Below, piece after piece: positions 36,782-44,293 of a stretch of 64,000 nt of DNA. Each line of letters begins with the position of its first letter. Position 1 is the stretch's first letter. Origin of the DNA: Streptomyces sp. JB150 (GTDB taxonomy: Bacteria > Actinomycetota > Actinomycetes > Streptomycetales > Streptomycetaceae); contig NZ_CP049780.1 of assembly GCF_011193355.1 (NCBI RefSeq), forward strand, positions 4,291,085-4,355,084, given 5' to 3'. The notes below the pieces were generated by a model, which saw only the letters and a list, made by a program, of their open reading frames with translations, ran no database searches and was not told the origin of the DNA. Made by a program: the position numbers and the translations under genes.

Positions 36782-38016
36782 TGCCTGCCTCCTTCCGCGG
36801 TGTCGGTAGTGGTGAGGACGTGTTGGACTGCCTGGTCCAGACGCAGGCCGGCCTCGTGCGTGCGATCGCCGAGGTAGGTGTCGCCGAGGTAGTCGGTGGT
36901 CAGCACGGTGGTGACGGCATCCGGCAAGGGATCGGGGGCGGTGACGAGCGGGCCGGTCTGGGTGCTCAGCTGTGACAGCCAGCCGGGGAGGTCGCTGCGT
37001 GCCGGCTCAGGTACGTGGGCGTGCACCAGCTGGTTGGCGAACGGTTCGATGGAGAGCAGGTGGCCCTGGGTGAGGGTGTCGCCGAGGGGGACAGCGCGTA
37101 GTGCCGTCTCGTTGAGGATGACCGCGTCTGCCCCGAGTGCCTTACGCAGGCGGGCGGCGAGGTCCAGGAGCAGGTTGCGCCGGTCGAGGGGCTGGTGGCG
37201 GTAGGCCAGCCTGATGGGGCCGAGGACGGCGGCCAGCTGCTGTCTGACGTCCTCGATGCGTGAGCGCAGGCCCGCAAGCTCCGCGGGGACGAAGCTCGGG
37301 AGCTGATCCGGGAAGGATGTAGTGCCCGCGCCCCATCCCGCGCCCACGGGCGTGGCGATCGCATAGCCTTCGGCGAGCTCCCGGCCCTTGACGACCAGGG
37401 TGCCGTCGACTCGGACCGGCCCATATTGATCGCTGTGGCAGTGCCCGGCGAAGACCACGTCGAGGAACGGACAGGCCGCCGCGAGTTTCCGGTCTTCGTC
37501 GAAGCCGGAGTGGCTGAGCAGGACCCAGCTGTCCACGTCATGGTGGTGGGCGAGAATCACCTCGCGCAGGGCCTGGAGGGGATCGGTGACGCAGTGGCCG
37601 GCTCGTTGGGCGGCCGGGATCGAGTGGAAGGCTTGTTGACCGATCACGGCGGTTACGCCGACGCGCCGTCCATCGATATCGGCGATGTGCAGGCGGCGGA
37701 AGAGAGCGTCGCCAGTGTTGGCATCGATGGCGTTGGCGCAGACAGTGCGCCGGTGAAGGTCGGGTTCGAAGTGGTGGGTCCGGCCATGGTTGCCAGGGGC
37801 CAGCACGTCGTAGAGCCCGAGCAGGATCTCCCGCTCGATCGTGCCGCGACCGAGGCGGTAGTACCCACTGCCTTCGAAGAAGTCGCCGCAGTCCACGATG
37901 AGCGAGGTCGGGCGTAGCGCGTGGAGGTGAGTCAGGAACGGCGCGGCGTTGTCGAAAGCGGAATGCACGTCGGTCGTGGCAACGATCTGGCGGAGGACGC
38001 GGCCATCGCTGGTCAT
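36778..38016 (-). CDS. Calcineurin-like metallophosphatase / 5'-nucleotidase type
   Basis: A 412-residue protein related to UshA-type 5'-nucleotidases. All metal-site motifs are present: T-T-D-V-H near residue 13, D-C-G-D near 44, G-N-H-G near 76, and A-G-H-C-H-S-D near 197. The C-terminal half (from about 250) resembles the 5'-nucleotidase C domain that selects the nucleotide. No signal peptide is visible, unlike exported family members, so it would act inside the cell. The start ATG 38016 overlaps the stop of the MurA-like gene and its stop overlaps the next start. It probably removes phosphate from a nucleotide intermediate of this operon. Confidence 0.88.
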   Translation of the reverse strand: MTSDGRVLRQIVATTDVHSAFDNAAPFLTHLHALRPTSLIVDCGDFFEGSGYYRLGRGTIEREILLGLYDVLAPGNHGRTHHFEPDLHRRTVCANAIDANTGDALFRRLHIADIDGRRVGVTAVIGQQAFHSIPAAQRAGHCVTDPLQALREVILAHHHDVDSWVLLSHSGFDEDRKLAAACPFLDVVFAGHCHSDQYGPVRVDGTLVVKGRELAEGYAIATPVGAGWGAGTTSFPDQLPSFVPAELAGLRSRIEDVRQQLAAVLGPIRLAYRHQPLDRRNLLLDLAARLRKALGADAVILNETALRAVPLGDTLTQGHLLSIEPFANQLVHAHVPEPARSDLPGWLSQLSTQTGPLVTAPDPLPDAVTTVLTTDYLGDTYLGDRTHEAGLRLDQAVQHVLTTTDTAEGGRQ

Positions 38017-39332
38017 GGGGTGACCTCGCAGATGTCGGCGCCCAGGGTGCGCAGCTTGCCGGACAGGTCGGCGTGTCCGCGGCGCAGCTGGTCGAGGCCG
38101 CCGATGGTGGTGACGCCTCGGGCTGTGAGGCCGACGACCATGAGGGCGGACCCGGTGCGGATGTCGGTGGCTTCGACGCCCGCGCCCGTCAGCTGCTGGG
38201 GACCGGTCAGGCGGCATTCGGTGGGGGAGATCTCCTCGATGTCGGCGCCCAGGCGGGTCAGCTGCGGCAGCAGGTTGCCGTGGCGGCCGGGATTGATGGC
38301 GTCGGCGAACAGATGCGTGCCGGGCAGTCCGAGGGCGAGTGCCATGAGCGGTGGTTCGAAGTCGGCGTCGAGGCCCGCCGGGCTCAGAGAGGCGATGGCC
38401 CGCAGGGGACGACCAGTGGGGGCTGTCTCATGCGCGCGGACAGTAAGGCCACCCGGCTCCGCGTCTGCGGGGATGCCGAGCTGATAAAGGGCAGCCACGA
38501 ACGGGCCTACGTCCTTGCCCTGCACGCCGTCGATGCGGGCAGTACCGCGCGTCGCGGCGATCGCGCAGGCCAGCGTGGCTGCCTCGATCTTGTCTCCGGG
38601 CACGGTCCAGGCAGCGGGGGCAGTCGGCGACGAGGAGGGCGGCGAGAGAGTGAGTACATGTTCGCCGGCCCGCGTCTCCCAGCCCACCGAACTCAGGGCG
38701 TCGAGCACGCTCAGGACTTCGGGCGAGAGATTGGGCTGACCCAGCCGTAAAGGCCGGCCGGTCGTGAGGGCGCGCAGTGTCGCGGCCACGGTCGCACCGC
38801 GGGAGCGGAAGGGCAGAGCGATGGAGACGGTGCCGGTTTGTGAGGTGTGGGCCTCGATGCCGTATCCGGAACTGTCCTGCCGGCTTCGGTCGCCGAACGC
38901 CTCGTACACCTTGAAGTGCAGCTCCATCCCGCGCGCACCGATTCGGCAGCCGCCCGGCCAGGGCAGCCGCGCCTGGCCGTAACGCGCCAGCAGAGCAGGG
39001 ACGAGATAGTACGAGGCTCGGATCTGGGCTGCCTGCGTTAGATCGGGCAGTCCCCGAGATGATTCCGTCGGCAGGATCACATAGGTGGTCGGTTCACCGA
39101 CGGGCTGCGTGACATGCCAGCCCGCCTGTTGCAGCAGAACAAGCATGATTTGGACGTCCGTGCTGTCCGGGACGTTGCTCAATCGGACCGGGCGACCGAA
39201 GGCCGCCGCAGCGGCCAGAAGCGGCAGAGCGGCGTTCTTGGAGCCGTCGACGCTCACGGTGCCGGCGAGCGGCGGCCCAGGGCGTACGGCGATCACCTCG
39301 GCGGCCACGCTGGGGGCGTGGGTGGTCGTCAT
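38013..39332 (-). CDS. MurA-like enolpyruvyltransferase
   Basis: A 439-residue EPSP-synthase-fold protein of the MurA type, which moves enolpyruvate from PEP to a hydroxyl. It has G-S-K32-N-A-A-L-P-L-L-A near the N-terminus (phosphate-binding Lys) and P-G-G-C129-R-I-G-A-R, whose cysteine matches MurA Cys115. A D-A-D-F-E-P-P segment fits the position of MurA's catalytic Asp. It is diverged from house-keeping MurA, and related enzymes (NikO, PolA) transfer enolpyruvate to UMP in nucleoside antibiotics. ATG 39332 has GAGGAG six bases upstream. It is second in the coupled operon. A UDP-sugar or a nucleotide could be the acceptor. Confidence 0.85.
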   Translation of the reverse strand: MTTTHAPSVAAEVIAVRPGPPLAGTVSVDGSKNAALPLLAAAAAFGRPVRLSNVPDSTDVQIMLVLLQQAGWHVTQPVGEPTTYVILPTESSRGLPDLTQAAQIRASYYLVPALLARYGQARLPWPGGCRIGARGMELHFKVYEAFGDRSRQDSSGYGIEAHTSQTGTVSIALPFRSRGATVAATLRALTTGRPLRLGQPNLSPEVLSVLDALSSVGWETRAGEHVLTLSPPSSSPTAPAAWTVPGDKIEAATLACAIAATRGTARIDGVQGKDVGPFVAALYQLGIPADAEPGGLTVRAHETAPTGRPLRAIASLSPAGLDADFEPPLMALALGLPGTHLFADAINPGRHGNLLPQLTRLGADIEEISPTECRLTGPQQLTGAGVEATDIRTGSALMVVGLTARGVTTIGGLDQLRRGHADLSGKLRTLGADICEVTP

Positions 39333-39334
39333 CA

Positions 39335-39772
39335 TCAACTCCTCTGGAGGGGGAGGAAGCAGGCGACTTCCTGGCTGGGTTTGCTGGGCAGGTCGATCTC
39401 GGCCCAGCAGCGCTTGCCGTTCTCGGTCGGTTCGGCGTGGTACCGGTCGGCGAGAGCGGCGACGAGGAACAGGCCCCGGCCGCCCTCGCGCTCCGCGTCG
39501 GGCAGAGCCGGGTGGGGTAGCACCGGGCTCCTGTCGCAGACCTCGATCCGCAGGACGGCCTCGTCGAGACGGACCACGAGCGCGACGGATCCGGTGTCGG
39601 CGTACTGGACCGCGTTGGTGACGAGCTCGCTGATCAGTAGTTCGGCCGCGTGCACCACTTCGGTGCCCAGTCCCCAGCCCCAGCCCGCTATAGCGTCCAC
39701 GGCCTGGTGCCGGGCCTGGCTTGCTGCGGCGGGCGTCGTGGGTAGGGAGAGAGCGAGCTGGTGCGCTTCCAT
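39335..39772 (-). CDS. HATPase_c ATP-binding protein (RsbW/SpoIIAB-like)
   Basis: A 145-residue GHKL-fold protein of the kind that abounds in Streptomyces as anti-sigma-type serine kinases. The N box is E-L-V-T-N-A-V-Q-Y-A near residue 50, the G1-like box V-C-D-R-S-P near 78, and the G2 box G-G-R-G-L-F-L-V near 97. It has no membrane or phosphoacceptor domain. It is the first gene of the island operon; its TGA touches the MurA-like start region (TGATGATG), so it is co-translated. It may regulate the operon through an unseen partner protein. Confidence 0.85.
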   Translation of the reverse strand: MEAHQLALSLPTTPAAASQARHQAVDAIAGWGWGLGTEVVHAAELLISELVTNAVQYADTGSVALVVRLDEAVLRIEVCDRSPVLPHPALPDAEREGGRGLFLVAALADRYHAEPTENGKRCWAEIDLPSKPSQEVACFLPLQRS

Positions 39773-39850
39773 GAGCGGCCTCCCGGTGTAGGTGGGGCCA
39801 CACCAAGCAACCAGGCCGTCGCCGTGAGTGGTGAGCCCTGAGGCTGGCGC

Positions 39851-39875
39851 TGCATGACTTATGCAGGAGCTGCAT
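39851..39875. promoter_or_regulatory. TGCAT operator-like array in the divergent promoter
   Basis: TGCAT-GACTT-ATGCA is a perfect inverted repeat at 39851-39865, and another TGCAT follows at 39871-39875, with half-sites on a 10-bp spacing. It lies in the 175-bp gap between the HATPase gene and the XRE regulator gene and just upstream of a possible -10 (TATGCT at 39896). This is a likely site for the XRE regulator. Confidence 0.5.
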
Positions 39876-39947
39876 CACCGCGAACTACGGCTGACCTATG
39901 CTCGGTTCAGCAGGCAGGATCAGCGACGGCGGAGGGAGCCGTGGCAG

Positions 39948-41219
39948 ATGGCCGATGCATATGGGGAAGCGAGACGGATCGCAGAACGGATCCGTCGAGC
40001 ACGGGTGTTACAGCGGCGTTCACAGCACGACGTTGCCGCAGCGCTCGGGTATCACCAGTCCAAGGTGAGCCGTCTGGAGAGCGGTCGCGGCACGGAGGAC
40101 ATCCGCGTACTACGCGCCATCGCGCAGGAACTGAACATACCGCCTCATGAGTTGGGCCTTGCCCAAGCTCAGGACGTCCCCGCCGCCGATCAAGAAGCTG
40201 ACGACATGCACCGCCGCACCTTCCTCGCCGCGAGCATCGCAGCGCTCGCGGCCCCGGCCGGCTCTTCGGCCTCGCACACCGCCCTAGTCCAGGCCCTCCT
40301 GCCCGGTCCCGGCCCTGCGGGCACCGATGGCCCCCAGGACACGGCCGTCCTGTACGAGCGCGTCGGATCAGCACTCAAGCTTTTCCACACCTGCCACTAC
40401 ACAGAGCTGGAGCGCACCCTCCCGAGCCTGATCGCCGACCTGCGTCTGGCGGCCGGTGATGCGACGGACAGGGACACCGTGTCCCGACTCCTGGCCACGG
40501 CGTACCAGACGGCGACGAGCCTGCTGCTCAAGCAGCACGACCAGGGCAACGCATGGCTCGCCGTCGGCCGGGCGATGGCAGAAGCCGAACGCTCAGGCGA
40601 CCCGGTCGTTCTCGCCTCCAGCGTCCGTGTCCAGGCCCACGTCCTGGTCCGCGAGAAGCACGCCACAGAGGCCGTCACCCTGGTACGGCACACCGCGGAC
40701 CAGCTCACCGGCTCCTACGACCGGCGTTCACCGAAGTACCTCGCCGCCGTCGGACTGCTGCTCCTGCGCGGTGTGACCGCGGCCAGCAGCCGCGGTGATC
40801 GCGCGGCCACGAAGGAATTCCTCACCGAGGCCAAGGAAGTCTCCCGGTACGTGACCCTGGACCGGCCCGACGCCTGGGCCACCTTCAGCCCGACCAACGT
40901 CGCTCTGCACGAGCTGAGCGCTCTGGTGGCCTTCGGCGACGCCGGCCTCGCCCTTCAGGCTGCCCGGCCCCTCATGCGCCGGCACATCCCGGTGCCCGAA
41001 CGCCGGGCCGCACTATGGGTCGAAGCGGCCCGCGCCTACAGCCAGCAGGGCCGCCTCGCCGAAGGCTACCAAGCCCTGCGTATCGCCGAGACCTGCGCCG
41101 CCCAGGACATCCGCCGCCCCGACATCCGCCACCTGGTCGCCGACATGGCCGCCCGCGACCGCCGACGTACCCTGCCGGAACTGCACCACTTCAGTCGCCA
41201 ACTGGGAGTCCCCGCGTGA
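39948..41219 (+). CDS. XRE-family regulator with long helical C-terminus
   Basis: A 423-residue regulator. The helix-turn-helix spans about 12-65 (R-S-Q-H-D-V-A-A-A-L-G-Y-H-Q-S-K-V-S-R-L-E-S-G). A D-M-H-R-R-T-F-L-A-A-S segment and a 300-residue helical, TPR-like domain follow (repeated patterns such as A-L-W-V-E-A-A-R-A-Y-S-Q-Q-G-R-L-A-E-G-Y). This architecture is common in Streptomyces regulators that sit beside biosynthetic or flavoprotein genes. ATG 39948 was chosen because GGAGGG lies upstream and the family N-terminus starts there. Its stop overlaps the flavoprotein start (GTGA). It is divergent from the seven-gene operon and is its probable regulator. Confidence 0.85.
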   Translation: MADAYGEARRIAERIRRARVLQRRSQHDVAAALGYHQSKVSRLESGRGTEDIRVLRAIAQELNIPPHELGLAQAQDVPAADQEADDMHRRTFLAASIAALAAPAGSSASHTALVQALLPGPGPAGTDGPQDTAVLYERVGSALKLFHTCHYTELERTLPSLIADLRLAAGDATDRDTVSRLLATAYQTATSLLLKQHDQGNAWLAVGRAMAEAERSGDPVVLASSVRVQAHVLVREKHATEAVTLVRHTADQLTGSYDRRSPKYLAAVGLLLLRGVTAASSRGDRAATKEFLTEAKEVSRYVTLDRPDAWATFSPTNVALHELSALVAFGDAGLALQAARPLMRRHIPVPERRAALWVEAARAYSQQGRLAEGYQALRIAETCAAQDIRRPDIRHLVADMAARDRRRTLPELHHFSRQLGVPA

Positions 41220-41770
41220 CCGAACCGACCGCCCCGGACAAGAAGCCCTTCCTGTACATCGTCGTGTGCGCGGCAGGCGTTGCCCGTGATGCCGGCAAGC
41301 TGATCACAGCCGCCCAGGAGGCGAACTGGGATGTCGGCGTCATCGCCACACCACAGGGACTCGGCTTCATCGACACCACGGCGATCGAGGCACAGACCGG
41401 TTACCCGATCCGCTCCGCCTGGCGTTCACCAGGAGACCCGCGCCCCCTGCCCCCGGCAGACGCGATCGCCGTGGCTCCCGCCACCTTCAACACGATCAAC
41501 AAGTGGGCCGCCGGGATCTCCGACATCCTCGCCCTGGGCATCCTGTGCGAGGCGTACGGCATGGGCATCCCGACCGTGGCCCTGCCCTACCTGAACTCCG
41601 CCCAGGCCGCCCACCCCGCCTACCAGCAGAGTCTGGACCGGCTGAGGGGGATGGGTGTCCTGATCGGTTCCTGCGAACCGCACCGGCCGAGGGCCGGCGG
41701 CGCGGCGGACCGCTTCCGCTGGCAGGAGGCGCTGGAGTTGTTGGAGCCTCTGGCCAACACGGTGCGGTGA
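41216..41770 (+). CDS. Flavoprotein of the HFCD/CoaC-like family
   Basis: A 184-residue flavoprotein of the phosphopantothenoylcysteine-decarboxylase fold: Y-I-V-V-C-A-A-G-V-A near the N-terminus, A-D-A-I-A-V-A-P-A-T-F-N-T-I-N-K-W near residue 85 and L-P-Y-L-N-S-A-Q-A-A-H-P near 122. The P-A-T-x-N-T motif binds FMN; His in the usual catalytic site and the C-terminal clamp differ, so a CoaC reaction is not assured. It is coupled to the XRE regulator gene. In the operon context it may carry out an oxidative decarboxylation or bind a flavin-derived signal. Confidence 0.78.
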   Translation: MTEPTAPDKKPFLYIVVCAAGVARDAGKLITAAQEANWDVGVIATPQGLGFIDTTAIEAQTGYPIRSAWRSPGDPRPLPPADAIAVAPATFNTINKWAAGISDILALGILCEAYGMGIPTVALPYLNSAQAAHPAYQQSLDRLRGMGVLIGSCEPHRPRAGGAADRFRWQEALELLEPLANTVR

Positions 41771-41837
41771 CGCTGTTCCCTCGGTGTGGGAAACCTGAGG
41801 GTGAACGCGGCAGGTACCTCCGCGCCCGCTGACGGCA

Positions 41838-42660
41838 TCACCGGTGTCGAGCAGGTGCCGCCAGGCCAGGCTGTGACGGGCTGGATGGAGTCTGGCCAGG
41901 CTGTGTCGGTCGGGCTGCAACGCTGGTGCGGGCTTGGGCAGCCCGTGCTCGGGCGCTGGGAGCCTGCCGGGCGGCGAGGCGTTGGACGCGCCAGGTGAGG
42001 GTCCTGGCGGTGGAGCGGGCGTCGTCGAGGGTGCGCTGGCGTGCGGCGTGCTGGAGGAGTTTGCTCGGGGTCGTGGCCGGCGTTCTCGGCTTCGGTGAGG
42101 ACTGCGGCCAGTGCGGGCCAGGCAGGGTCGTCGAGGACCTGTTGGGCGTGGTCGGGCAGGATCACGAGGATCCGCTGGGCATGCCGTTCCATGGCGCGTG
42201 CCGGTGGTTGGCGCTGAGCCAGGGCGGCCAGCGGCCCGGCAGCAGCCTGTCGGTAGGCGGTCTGGAGATGGGCCAGGGTCTGGTGGGCGGCGGCGACCTG
42301 CTGGTCGTGCCGGCGGGCTTGGTGCCAGCGGGCTGTGGCGATGACGATGAGGACGGCGATGTCGAGGAACATCGCCAGCCCGGAGCCGTCGCCGGTGACC
42401 GGCGCGGTGCGCAGGGTTCGGACGGCACCCCGCAGGGCGCGGGCCTGGTCCTGCTGGGCGCGGATGCGGGAGCGGGTGGCGCGCTCGAAGGCGATGGCGG
42501 CCTGCTGCAGATGTGTCCGTAGGTGGCTGGGGGCGAGCAGCGGCAGGACGTCGATGGCTTCGCCGAGGGCAGCGATGTGGGCCTGGGCGGCTTCGTCGTC
42601 GCCGTGGTCGAGGTGGTGGAGGATGCGCTCGGCTGCTGCCGTGCCTGGTGCCACGGGTTG
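41838..42660 (-). pseudogene. C-terminal remnant of a mobilisation/relaxase-type protein
   Basis: About 270 residues can be read if one base is ignored. The first frame gives a helical region with a hydrophobic segment (F-L-D-I-A-V-L-I-V-I-A-T-A) and I-L-P-D-H-A-Q-Q-V-L-D-D-P-A-W-P-A-L. After a single inserted A near 42059 the frame moves to L-L-Q-H-A-A-R-Q-R-T-L-D-D-A-R, then L-T-W-R-V-Q-R-L-A-A-R, and ends at TGA 41838-41840. This resembles the C-terminus of Streptomyces plasmid/ICE mobilisation proteins. The nuclease N-terminus is absent: the gene breaks off near 42660, where the integrase remnant begins. It is therefore truncated and frameshifted. Family identity is from memory of the pattern, not a search. 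Confidence 0.55.
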
Positions 42661-42674
42661 GGCCTGCGTCGGCT

Positions 42675-43324
42675 GCCCGGCTCCGCTGCGAGGCGGCTTT
42701 GCCGTCGAGGACATCGACTTCAGGACCGGTTGGATCCACGTCAACCGCCAGGTGCGGCTCGTCGGCACGAAGCCCGTCTTCGCGCTGCCCAAGGGGAACA
42801 AGATCCGGTCCGTGCCTCTACCGGCCCAGCTTGCCGCTGCCCTCAAGGCCCAAATGAAGGTGTTCCCGCCGGTCGAAGTGACCCTGGCCTGGGCCAAGCC
42901 GGACGGCGAGACGAAGACCTTCCGTTTCCTCTTCGTCGACCAGAAGGGGCGGGCCTACAACCGCAGCGTCTTCAACATGGGGGACTGAAAGCGCGCCCTG
43001 GCCGGCGCCGGCGTGATCCCGCCGCGTGAGCGCGGTGCGAGGTACCTCCAGGCGGCCCGGGAGGACGGGATGCACGCGCTCCGGCACGCCTACGCCTCCG
43101 TGCTCCTGGACGCGGGGGAGAGCATCAGGGCGCTCTCCGAGTACCTCGGCCACTCGGATCCGGGCTTCACGCTCCGGACGTACACGCACCTGCTGCCATC
43201 CAGCGAGACGCGAACCCGCAAGGCGATCGACGATGCCTTCATGGAGGAGTCGGCACGAGAAGCCCAGGGCACATCAGCGTCCCCGGCAAAACCAATGTGC
43301 CCTCAATGTGCCCTGGCCGCCTGA
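42675..43324 (+). pseudogene. Tyrosine-type integrase, N-terminus lost and nonsense codon
   Basis: The catalytic half of a phage/ICE integrase. It starts abruptly near A-V-E-D-I-D-F-R-T-G-W-I-H-V. The C-terminal catalytic box is intact: H-A-L-R-H-A-Y-A-S, then L-G-H-S-D-P-G-F-T-L-R-T-Y-T-H-L with the tyrosine nucleophile. In between, TGA at 42986-42988 interrupts the frame exactly where relatives have a Trp codon (x-W-K-R-A-L), a one-base change. All N-terminal arm-binding and core-binding residues, and part of the catalytic core, are missing. It ends 65 bp before the right attachment repeat, the usual position for an integrase that uses this site. Confidence 0.8.
43266..43314. repeat. Right-end ATGTGCCCT repeats (possible integrase arm sites)
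   Basis: Direct copies at 43295-43303 and 43306-43314 (period 11 bp) plus an inverted copy AGGGCACAT at 43266-43274. They lie inside the 3' end of the integrase remnant, 76 bp from the right attachment repeat, and match the pair at the left end. Confidence 0.6.
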
Positions 43325-43389
43325 CGGCCCCCCTCCGGGTCAAAAAGGGCGAGGCCCGAAGACCCCGCCCAACCCGCAGAAACCCCAGA

Positions 43390-43465
43390 TCAGGGCCACA
43401 CAAGGCAATACGGCTGATGCCCCGCCTCATGCAGCCGGTGGCTGAAGTCCTGCCACTCGTGCAGC
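43390..43465. repeat. Right attachment repeat (3' end of the target gene)
   Basis: The last 76 bases of the target gene, stop codon included, matching 27702-27777 at 73 of 76 positions. The three differences are synonymous A/T-ending codons here, as if this copy came in with the island and replaced the native 3' end. Confidence 0.9.
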
Positions 43466-43821
43466 AGTTGGTACACGTTGAACGCGTCCCGGGGGCCGCC
43501 GCGGTCCGGGACCGTGGACCAGATGAAGGCCGCCGCGCCGACGGCCTCCTCGCCGATGTCGCGGAGGGGGTCGACGACCGTCATGGGGAGTTTCACCACG
43601 GCGTAGTCGGGGTGGAGGACGACGAGCTCCAGGGGCGGGACCTTGTGCAGGGGGACGCCCTCGATGCCGGTGAGGACCATCGCGGCCATCGTCTCCGGCT
43701 TGATCTTGGTGAACATGCCGTTCATGCCGAGCTCGTCGCCGCCGAGTTCCTCGGGGCGCATCGAGATCGGGACGCGGGCCGCGGTCGCACCGTCCGGCGC
43801 GCCGAAGTACTTGTACGTCAC
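43390..43821 (-). CDS. Conserved protein of unknown function; integration target
   Basis: A 143-residue protein I cannot name. It starts V-T-Y-K-Y-F-G-A-P-D-G and contains A-A-R-V-P-I-S-M-R-P-E-E-L and F-I-W-S-T-V-P-D-R-G-G; the tail ends L-V-W-P. No membrane or signal segment. GTG 43821 was chosen because it overlaps the stop of a short upstream frame (GTGA); GTG 43827 is an alternative. The last 25 codons lie in the attachment repeat, so the island left the protein sequence unchanged. Next to hemL and a histidine phosphatase it is probably a core gene, originally convergent with the two-component system genes. Confidence 0.75.
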   Translation of the reverse strand: MTYKYFGAPDGATAARVPISMRPEELGGDELGMNGMFTKIKPETMAAMVLTGIEGVPLHKVPPLELVVLHPDYAVVKLPMTVVDPLRDIGEEAVGAAAFIWSTVPDRGGPRDAFNVYQLLHEWQDFSHRLHEAGHQPYCLVWP

Positions 43822-44039
43822 CCCCACCCGACCACCATTCCTGCTCCCCGCCCGCAGGCGGTCGATCCGTCCGTCGTCCATACGTCGGTCGAACCGCTCG
43901 GGTTCACTCGGTAGATTCCGTGCCTGACGTGTCTCGGTCGTGTCCTCCGCCTCGCGTCGGTGCCTTCCCCGCCGGGCACGTCGAGGACCCAGGTCGTCAG
44001 TCCCCTCGCCCAGTCCGCCACCGCGATGCATATCTCCAC
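43818..44039 (-). CDS. Possible small protein upstream of the target gene
   Basis: A 73-codon frame from GTG 44039. It reads E-I-C-I-A-V-A-D-W-A-R-G-L-T-T-W-V-L-D-V at the start and ends G-A-G-M-V-V-G-W-G. About 80% of codons end in G or C, and its TGA overlaps the GTG of the target gene. The ribosome-binding site is weak and I recognise no family, so it is only a candidate. The remaining 254 bp up to hemL (44040-44293) show no coding support and hold the hemL promoter region. Confidence 0.4.
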   Translation of the reverse strand: MEICIAVADWARGLTTWVLDVPGGEGTDARRRTRPRHVRHGIYRVNPSGSTDVWTTDGSTACGRGAGMVVGWG

Positions 44040-44293
44040 CCGACTGCTGTTCTAGGACGCGTGGCCCCCGCCGCGCAACCCGATCATCGTGTCAGTGACC
44101 TCCCCCACGACCGCGCGCCGAAACGTGCCGGGAAACACCGGTCCGCCAGATCCTCGCGCCGGGAGTTCGGCCCCTCTGACCAAGCCATGCCCAGTCTCGC
44201 AGATGGGTGGGGCCGACGCTCGGTTCTCCGGCCGCCTACCCTGAGGAGGTCACCCAGCAACCGGAGTCCGAGAAGTCGGAGAAGTCGCAGGTC

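Larger units (their letters stand above)
27702..43465. mobile_element. Decayed integrated genomic island (about 15.8 kb)
   Basis: The island is bounded by 76-bp direct repeats identical to the last 76 bases of a conserved chromosomal gene (stop codon included). Integration therefore went into the 3' end of a protein gene and restored its reading frame. The right end carries a truncated integrase with a nonsense codon and a truncated, frameshifted mobilisation-type gene, so the island can no longer move by itself. No replication gene or FtsK-like transfer gene remains. The cargo is a restriction enzyme, an HTH-metalloprotease/TGT-like pair, a truncated ATPase and a metabolic-type operon. Genes on either side (two-component system; hemL) would be neighbours without it. 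Confidence 0.85.

Noticed and set aside
36242..41770. Known nikkomycin- or polyoxin-type nucleoside antibiotic cluster
   Set aside because: Only the MurA-like enzyme and a phosphatase fit; the radical-SAM, dioxygenase, carbamoyl and peptide-ligase genes are missing.
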